The notes under the pieces were generated by a model, which saw only the letters and a list, made by a program, of their open reading frames with translations, had not been told where the DNA came from and ran no database searches. Positions 8,328-13,383 of a DNA stretch of 13,383 bases are shown one piece after another; position 1 is the first letter of the stretch; every line of letters starts with the position of its first letter. The stretch spans positions 1 to 13,383 of the forward strand of contig SGPL01000742.1 in the NCBI GenBank assembly GCA_004802705.1. Reading direction: 5' to 3'. The stretch comes from Bondarzewia mesenterica. Taxonomy: Eukaryota; Basidiomycota; Agaricomycetes; Russulales; Bondarzewiaceae. Made by a program: the position numbers and the translations under genes.

Positions 8328-8605
8328 CCAGATTCGAGTAGATTCGAGTAGATAGAGGTAGATAGATATAGATCAGAGGCGAACAATTTCTACGTAGATC
8401 TAGCTAGATGGAGACGAATCACCCAAGATTTAGCAAGATCGAGCAGCGCGGTCGATCTATGAATATCTTGCACAAATTTGTCAGATCTTGCAATATCGAG
8501 TGACTGTGAGATCTCACAATATCTAGAAGAATATACAAAGATCTTGGAATATCAGGATATATAGAGCAATATCTACACAAATGGTGCTATATATTGCAAG
8601 ATATA
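8328..8605. repeat. Right sub-terminal palindromic repeat cluster
   Basis: Mirror of the cluster at the left end. It starts with a tandem GATTCGAGTA repeat (8331-8350) and GATAGA-type repeats. These are followed by GATCTAGCTAGAT near 8397, ATCTTGCA variants near 8464, 8485 and 8542, GATCTCACAATATCTAG near 8510, and ATATTGCAAGATATAG near 8592. Copies are more degenerate than at the left. Confidence 0.65.
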
Positions 8606-8629
8606 GTAGAAACATGTATTTTAGTTCTT

Positions 8630-8654
8630 TTTTTGTCCAATGGGGACCTTCATA
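8630..8654 (-). repeat. Right terminal inverted repeat
   Basis: Read on the minus strand it begins TATGAAGGTCCCC and ends TTGGACAAAAA, matching 3249-3273 at 20 of 25 positions. It keeps the internal GTCC-N5-GGAC inverted repeat. Confidence 0.65.
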
Positions 8655-8660
8655 ACGATG
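8655..8660. repeat. Right copy of putative target-site duplication
   Basis: ACGATG, one mismatch from GCGATG at the left edge. Its reading phase (ACG ATG GTC GAG) matches that of the left copy (GCG ATG), so the host frame continues after removing the insert and one copy. Confidence 0.5.
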
Positions 8661-8920
8661 GTCGAGCCATTTAGCTGAAGCATCAAGCAACACATCAAAG
8701 CCTAGAACATCTCAGAGACCCCGGTTATAGAGATTGGCAAGGAGAATATCAGTGAGAAGTTCACAGCTCCGTCATCATCTCAGCTTAGCACGCCTGTCAG
8801 AAAGGTGGAACGGAGTCACCTGCATTCGAGAAGGTGCCGAGGAACGAGAGTGTTGGGCTTGGGATGCCTGCATCGTCCAGCAAGGCGCGCAGGGTCATGC
8901 AATGGTTCCACTCATGCAGC
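8661..8920 (+). pseudogene. Right part of the interrupted Ser/Pro-rich protein gene
   Basis: Continues the frame of 2224-3248. It opens MVEPFS, then TGA (8676-8678, probably from CGA), SIKQHIKA, TAG (8703-8705, probably from CAG), then NISETPVIEIGKENISEKF and SSSQLSTPVRKV. A one-base loss near 8804-8808 shifts the frame, after which ESPAFEKVPRNESVGLG and SSSKARRVMQWFHSCS are read, ending at a TAG near 8920. The KARRVMQWF-basic pattern resembles tails of fungal Kin1/MARK-like kinases as I remember them, but this is weak. No KA1 domain could be confirmed downstream. Three inactivating changes in 260 bases show the gene was not maintained after insertion. Confidence 0.5.
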
Positions 8921-9279
8921 TGTAATTGCTAGCACAAATACAGCACTAGCAAATAACTCACAATAAATGTATAGATGAGATTGGTTGAAATGCACGTTAC
9001 CAACAGACAGATCAATGCCACTGGTGTGTCGTCTGATTGCGTCAAACATGCTGTGCTCCGTCCTGACTGCACACAAGCAAGGTCTGTGCCGACGCAGTCG
9101 GAGCTTCCCCAAGTTCCATAACCATCTCAGGATTATCAAATCAGCATCATCGCGACGACCTCGAGTGGGCCGAGCAGCACATGGGATAATGCTATTTTTG
9201 GAATACCGATTTTTTTTTTTCCGCTCCATTTAACATTAACAAATTAAATCATATTATTCTGATAACTATATTACATGCA
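8921..9279. other. Stretch without a recognised gene
   Basis: May contain further remains of the interrupted gene. Open frames on both strands (for example 8985-9233 plus) carry no motif and end in a poly-T tract at about 9210-9220. The last 50 bases are very AT-rich. Confidence 0.5.
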
Positions 9280-9467
9280 TCANTCAGGCCTGCCGCCGCC
9301 CCCGCCGCCCCCACGAAACTTGTTCGTACCATCAGAAACTTAGTGCCATTACACCCAATCCCACATCTGTTCATAGAGATTCAATACAGGGTGCCCATTG
9401 AACGCAGGAAGACTCACCATCATACTGGCCCACTGCTAATGTTGCTCGAAAGCCTGTGCAACCAAAA
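9280..9467 (-). CDS. Possible last two exons of a protein with a polyglycine C-terminus
   Basis: Not recognised. On the minus strand, an exon 9467-9418 (GFRATLAVGQYD) joins an exon 9338-9280 across a 79-nt intron with donor GTGAGT and acceptor CTAAG. The spliced frame reads VSDGTNKFR, then seven Gly, then RP, one codon containing the N at 9283, and TGA. The exact phase match across the intron favours a real gene end, but no upstream exon could be placed and the glycine run is simple GC-rich repeat DNA. The N falls in the wobble base of a Glu/Asp codon and does not affect the stop. Confidence 0.3.
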
Positions 9468-9819
9468 CTGAAACCAATTAATTCAGACACCAAAAGTATG
9501 GAACCAACCAATCAAGAATAACGAGCTAGAGGGGTGGCACATAAGTCCCAGTGTCCAAGCAAGCCAAGCATCGCCCAAGATCACCAGTTTTAGCTGAGCT
9601 TATAGACAAGATAGCACACAGAGTTCCATAGCAACGAGACAAGCCATGCAAGCAAGTAGACCAGATATGACCGAGCAGCAAGGAATCACGTTAGCGCAAG
9701 ACGTTAGTAAGACACTGGGATAATACATCGGACACGCACTTTCCGTCTCTGCGAATTGATCGCTTGGTCAACTTGCATGTTGAAGCATCGCAGCATGGTG
9801 AATTGCTCCCCACCCTGGG
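9468..9819. other. Stretch without a recognised gene
   Basis: About 350 bases with stops in all frames, no repeats and no motif. It could contain introns or exons of the minus-strand traces on either side. Confidence 0.5.
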
Positions 9820-9825
9820 TCACAG

Positions 9826-10070
9826 TCCTCTCTGTCCACTATGATCCCGTTCCCAGACATCTGGAGTGAGATTGTCCACTCTGGGTTCACCGGCATCATA
9901 CTGCGAGCAGGTGTCATTGATGGTGTCGGTATGAGTGCCCCTATTATTACAAAATGAGCTGTCTGCAGACGTAATATAGGTACTTACTTTCACTGTGACT
10001 TTTTTGATCTTCTGCGGTGCAATGCACGACAATGGAGGGTTGGGACATGTGTTGTTGCAGCACGGACAAA
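9826..10070 (-). other. Weak minus-strand coding trace, cysteine-rich
   Basis: An open stretch with PCCNNTCPNPPLSCIAPQK then KIKKVTVK is followed by a good GTAAGT donor (about 9988). After an AATAG acceptor near 9942, a stretch containing DTINDTCSQYDAGEPRVDNL is open to a TGA at 9826-9828. The two parts do not join in frame with the obvious splice sites, and no family is recognised. The CxxC-like spacing could be a small zinc-binding region. It could also be a broken gene. Confidence 0.22.
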
Positions 10071-10430
10071 GGAAGTGGAAATTTGAAAGACGATGTCACA
10101 TTATATCACACCTTCCAAGAGATGCGCGCGCGCGCATTTCCATTCAGACAAGTGCTCACTCATGCATGTAAAGAGAGGCTGAGATGAAATTTGGCTTGGT
10201 TCTGACATTTGCGGCGCACAGCACCATTTCAGGTTTGGGCCGCAAATGATTCCCAATTCGGAATTTTGGATTCATTTCTGATTCACTTCAGGACAGATCT
10301 GAATTCACTTTCAGAATGATTCTTATTTCTCACTCTCATCTCATACAAGGCCCTGGCGGTGTAATTGATCTAAGCAACGCTGAAAATTACGCACCAGAGC
10401 TGCCGTTGTCAAACATTGGGTTCAAAAGGT
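10071..10430. other. Stretch without a recognised gene
   Basis: Nothing coding is recognised. It includes an alternating GC run (GCGCGCGCGC near 10127-10136) and a region near 10250-10330 with loosely repeated GATTCA/GAATTC words. A run of four A at 10424-10427 would be a TTTT polymerase III terminator for the minus-strand tRNA next to it. Confidence 0.5.
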
Positions 10431-10522
10431 TGGACACTGGGAGGATTGAACTCCCGACCTCACGCAACAACGGTCTCCATTTCACATGCGAAGCGTGCGC
10501 GCTACCACTGTGCCAAGTGCCC
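10431..10522 (-). tRNA. tRNA-Ala (anticodon CGC) with a 20-nt intron
   Basis: Read on the minus strand. Acceptor stem GGGCACT pairs with AGTGTCC (one G-U), discriminator A. The D arm is GCAC-AGTGGTAG-CGC with one A-C mismatch in the stem. Anticodon stem CACGC pairs perfectly with GCGTG once a 20-nt intron (10467-10486) after position 37 is removed. The loop TTCGCAT then carries anticodon CGC. The T arm GGGAG-TTCAATC-CTCCC is perfect. Mature length is 72 nt plus CCA. A TTTT terminator follows within about five bases of the 3' end. The intron site is the standard eukaryotic one. The D-stem mismatch may lower function or reflect decay. Intron ends are ambiguous by one or two bases. Confidence 0.88.
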
Positions 10523-10581
10523 ATATTCTGGGTTCAAAATTAATAATATATTTACTAATATTTACTACAGAACACTAATCC

Positions 10582-12078
10582 TCAGTTCCCAAAACAAAAC
10601 GGGGTAATCCATAATATTCCAAAGTACTGCCAACACCGCTGCATTAGCCTACGACACATAAAGAATACAGCGATGAAACTTACGGAAAGATGAGCGAGGT
10701 TGACACCTACGCCCGGTGCGGAAGCAGAGCAAGTGGGGTCTTCGCCATCAGGTGCACACTGTCTCGTCGTTTCGGCCGAGGGCGGTTCAGAACTCTGCCA
10801 ATATTCGATGCCTAAAATAACGGATGCATTAAATGAGTGATTTGGGACTTGTATGGAGGAAAGTAGTCTCAGATTTACCGTGGTGCCTGAATCCTAGGCT
10901 TGTCGGGACAACCTTCGGCACGCTACACCAGTATGTTCCAGGTCAATTCTGGCAATATAAAAAGGCATTGATACTGCACCAACCCATCCGTCGTGTGTAC
11001 AACTGTAAATTACACCGAAGGTCATATTAATCAATCGATTGGCCGGTCAGTTATGGACTTTACCTCGAAATGCATTCGAGCCAAAATTATCATTAATGAA
11101 AAACGCATAGACGTCGTTCCCCGTTCGCGGCTGGCCATACGTATACATCCGGACTGTTCTGTGACAGATAAAGATGCAAAAATCGGTTATTAATATCACG
11201 CAAGATGAAAGTACGGACGAGTTGGGGATGTTTTGCTTAAGGGTGATGGCCGCAAGTGACGAGAGACCGCCGCCAAGCGAATGTCCAGAAGTCACCAGGG
11301 TGTAATCAGGGTTCAAGGAAAGTTGCGTCTGCACAGTTGAGATGGTTTCGTTTACCACAGAATTCCATCTTTGGCAGGTGATTAGGCTATGAATTTGTGG
11401 AAGACCACAGATAGGTATGAATGATGTACGTACGCTTTCAAATAACCGGTGAGAACAGTTGTATTGGCTATTATACGATGTTGTGTCAATTTCGGCAACT
11501 GGTCACTGCATGGAGAAAGGAGGGGTAATTGCACGTACCCGGTGGTGTCGTACCAGTCACAGTGAAAACCGTGTGAGTATGATCTTCGTCGTTCGCAAAG
11601 TCAGCGATGCTGGAGCTGTAGGCGGCATCAGGAAGTAAGCAGAATGTATGGTTCTAGCATACAACGGTCAACTCACCTTCCTCGAAACGCCACGACGATC
11701 TCCTTTCGCGTGTCGTCACGTGCAATAAAGCCTTGGGTATCCGTCGTCGACTCGCTGAACTGGAGGCAAACCGCCGGGTGAGTTTCACTCATTAATAATT
11801 AGGACGGTCAGTTTTCACGGACCTGCTTGACTAGCGTGTTCCCATTCGGGCTGGGGCATGAAACACTATACGCTGAGGACGCATACTTGAAGTAAAACAC
11901 GAGGTCGTCATACAGATCTGTTGAAGTATTCGTGCACACTGTAGATTATCGTGCATGGTAGATGTTGACAAATGCATTTACCTTGAGAGATGTCCCGCTG
12001 TACAAGAGAAGCGTGAACTGCGCAAACACTGACAAGGCAATGTATGGCGATGATGGATCCGATACGCTGCAATTGCAT
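10582..12078 (-). CDS. Secreted class 3 (alpha/beta-hydrolase) lipase, eleven exons
   Basis: Extracellular triacylglycerol lipase or feruloyl-esterase-like hydrolase. Exons on the minus strand: 12078-11982, 11917-11823, 11759-11677, 11615-11539, 11467-11434, 11368-11219, 11158-11064, 11002-10984, 10922-10879, 10811-10684 and 10626-10582. All ten introns are GT-AG, 57-71 nt. Together they give 867 nt, 288 aa and a TGA. The N-terminus MQLQRIGSIIAIHCLVSVCA is a signal peptide, probably cut after VHA. Next come RKEIVVAFRGSSSIADF (oxyanion region), LTGYLKAWNSVVNE and the nucleophile elbow TSGHSLGGGL (Ser159). Later, MYTYGQPRTGND, VVHTTDGVPKVVP (Asp216) and FRHHGIEYWQSSEP (His230) complete the triad. 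The tail HLSYFGILWITPFCFGN is usual for fungal members. Exon 8 is only 19 nt and carries the catalytic Asp. No defect is seen; likely functional. Exact substrate cannot be told from sequence. Confidence 0.93.
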
Positions 12079-12135
12079 GTGTACTGAGTATTACAGAGAA
12101 GAGAAAGGTTGCCCAACCCTGTTGTAACGGTGCGC

Positions 12136-12142
12136 ATATATA
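12136..12142 (-). promoter_or_regulatory. TATA-like box upstream of the lipase
   Basis: TATATAT on the minus strand, about 60 bases before the lipase ATG at 12078, a suitable distance for a fungal core promoter with a short leader. No other element is evident. Confidence 0.4.
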
Positions 12143-12175
12143 CGGTATCGGCAGAAAGGTCAGTAACGTACATAC

Positions 12176-12285
12176 CTGCAGCGGGAGCAGAACGGGCCAG
12201 AGGGTGGGCAATTCGAATTAAAGAAGTCGGATGAATCCACTCCGATAGTCAAATTTCGGGAGCCGTTGAGACTCAGAGCCACCGA
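12176..12285 (-). other. Possible cysteine-rich exon upstream of the lipase
   Basis: Between an acceptor GATTAG and a donor GTATGT, one frame reads SVALSLNGSRNLTIGVDSSD then FFNSNCPPSGPFCSRC. This resembles part of a small secreted cysteine-rich protein. A further upstream minus-strand ORF at about 12463-12350 (start MAADLTAPETITMSMDL, containing CRDGTVTYCPC) ends at TAA before it could join in frame. Not recognised; it may be an upstream gene's remnant or the lipase 5' leader. Confidence 0.22.
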
Positions 12286-12463
12286 CTAATCTAGAAGTCA
12301 CAAGATTGTGATAGAGGCTAGAAGTTGTCACTAACTGAATGAGGACTTAGCATGGGCAATAGGTCACAGTACCATCTCTGCATGTAGCTGCAGAATGCGA
12401 GAAAGGTGGAGACAGATCCATGGACATAGTAATAGTCTCGGGAGCAGTTAGGTCGGCCGCCAT

Positions 12464-13281
12464 GGTAAGAAACATGGATAATGTGATGGACAGCGGAGCA
12501 GGTTATGGTTGACCAAGAAGCTCGAGCTGGTGACCAACTGCAAGCGCATCGATTTGTCTACCTTGACCCTGCTCTAACCACGAGCGACGGTCGGCCTTGC
12601 TATGGCAACGACTTATTGTAACCCAGAACGATGCCCAATCGACAGGAGATGCAGTCGAAACGAGAGCTGCAGCACGATGTTAGGAAGAGGAGCTAGGAAT
12701 TGATGAGATCTGGGCGAGCCGTATATCTACTAGTAGAATTTGAAGCACTTGAGACACAGCCGCGTGAAAACTGTGTCGTGTACAGGTTTCTGGGACAAGA
12801 CGGAAGTCAGCATTTCAATGCGCAGAGTCTAGTTTAGCTAAAATAGTTTCTAGGCCGCTATTTTACCGTCGTCGAAAGCAGTCCTTGAAATTGCGGGTTG
12901 GGGTTCTGATTTGAGTCCAGGAAAAATTATTGACAAGATAGCTATGGAGGAAGAAGATTGCGACCGTGTCGACATTGGTTAACGTTGACCGCTTTGACCG
13001 GACGTTGTATTCCAGCTCCGAAGATGATAATTGGTCCCGAGTCCATCAAACTTCGAAAGCGTCAGCATCGTTATTACAGTGTAGTATCGCGGCAAGCTTG
13101 AAAGTTGTACCTGCTATAGTTCAGCTTGTCTATATGGGCGGCCTGCTGAGCAGATCGTTCGTCGCAAATGGAGAGATGTCAAGATAAAAAAACGATGCTT
13201 ATTATTTCTAAGAGTAATTATGGAGGTTGAGTATAAGAATCAAGCCCCCGCAATCAGCTATCGATACCAAATCGATACAAT
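12464..13281. other. Stretch without a recognised gene
   Basis: About 800 bases with no motif, tRNA or repeat that I can support. A 73-codon plus-strand frame at 12966-13187 starts at GTG and has no conserved feature. Just before the next start, ATCGATAC occurs twice (13260 and 13271). Confidence 0.5.
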
Positions 13282-13383
13282 ATGGATATCACTGCTTACA
13301 CTCCACGGCCAAGTTCGCTATCGTTCTTCTTTTACAACCACCTCCGCCGAGTCTGTCTTGGGTTTATCCTTGTTCGCCTGCTC
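13282..13383 (+). CDS. Possible first exon of a gene cut by the window end
   Basis: An ATG opens a frame that stays open for all 34 remaining codons: MDITAYTPRPSSLSFFFYNH, then a basic LRR and a hydrophobic run ending VRLL. The pyrimidine-rich context and the hydrophobic segment suggest a membrane-associated or secreted N-terminus, but this is too short to assign a family and an intron may follow soon. Partial at the 3' end. Confidence 0.35.
   Translation, partial: MDITAYTPRPSSLSFFFYNHLRRVCLGFILVRLL

Larger units (their letters stand above)
3249..8654. mobile_element. Putative non-autonomous DNA transposon carrying captured gene fragments (Pack-type)
   Basis: A 5.4-kb segment bounded by 25-bp imperfect terminal inverted repeats and a 6-bp near-duplication of host sequence. 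Just inside each end is a cluster of short palindromes based on ATCTTGCAAGAT and ATCTAGCTAGAT, typical of sub-terminal transposase-binding repeats. The interior holds fragments of HMG-CoA lyase, GH9 endoglucanase and saccharopine reductase on the plus strand. On the minus strand it holds an NAD-dependent reductase and an ABC1-type kinase, plus at least one unassigned coding trace. Each is partial, and several still have introns. No transposase, helicase or reverse transcriptase is seen, so it would depend on enzymes supplied elsewhere. Insertion into a coding exon is supported by the reading frame on both flanks. The superfamily cannot be named: a 6-bp duplication does not clearly fit hAT (8 bp) or Mutator (8-11 bp). 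Confidence 0.65.

Noticed and set aside
3249..8654. Helitron as the capture vehicle
   Set aside because: Helitrons also capture gene pieces but lack inverted ends and target duplications; no 3' CTRR hairpin end or Rep/helicase fragment is seen here.
10316..10543. Plus-strand frames across 10316-10607
   Set aside because: They lie over the minus-strand tRNA gene and have no protein motif.
11946..12173. A 75-codon minus-strand frame with CNTQYTCNCSVSDPSSP overlapping the lipase start
   Set aside because: The lipase frame over the same bases gives a proper signal peptide and splices in phase to a complete lipase, so this frame is most likely incidental.
12966..13187. A 73-codon plus-strand frame as a gene
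   Set aside because: No ATG start, no conserved motif and no supporting splice sites.

Overview
The window looks like nuclear DNA from a filamentous basidiomycete, probably an agaricomycete. Coding sequence is broken by many 54-85 nt GT-AG introns, and the recognisable families are fungal: an organic hydroperoxide resistance protein (Ohr), a secreted class 3 lipase, a fungal-type GH9 endoglucanase and a Lys9-type saccharopine reductase. Two spliced genes read cleanly from start to stop: ohr (minus strand, four exons, 140 aa) and the lipase (minus strand, eleven exons, 288 aa). A tRNA-Ala(CGC) with a 20-nt intron lies just beyond the 3' end of the lipase. Assembly Ns occur near position 43 and at 9283.

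Layout. 241-563 is a decayed, 5'-truncated second copy of ohr; 1258-1857 is the intact ohr. About 2224-3248 is the 3' half of a Ser/Pro-rich protein gene whose reading frame stops abruptly and appears to resume at 8655-8920. The 5.4 kb between (3249-8654) behaves like one insertion. It has 25-bp imperfect terminal inverted repeats (20/25 identical), a 6-bp near-identical duplication of the flank, and clusters of short palindromic motifs just inside both ends.

This putative element has no recognisable transposase. It carries pieces of at least five unrelated metabolic genes. On the plus strand these are the 5' part of HMG-CoA lyase, the C-terminal half of a GH9 endoglucanase and the C-terminus of saccharopine reductase. 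On the minus strand they are an NAD-dependent epimerase/reductase joined in frame to the C-terminus of an ABC1/ADCK-type kinase. Original introns are still visible, so the pieces came from genomic DNA rather than mRNA. The pieces are damaged by nonsense codons, a 5-bp duplication and probable splice-site loss. The best reading is a Pack-type, gene-fragment-capturing DNA transposon, non-autonomous and old, inserted in a host coding exon.

8921-10430 is mostly non-coding, with two weak minus-strand coding traces. 10431-12078 holds the tRNA and lipase. 12079-13281 has only one weak cysteine-rich exon trace. The window ends inside what may be the first exon of another gene (13282 onward).
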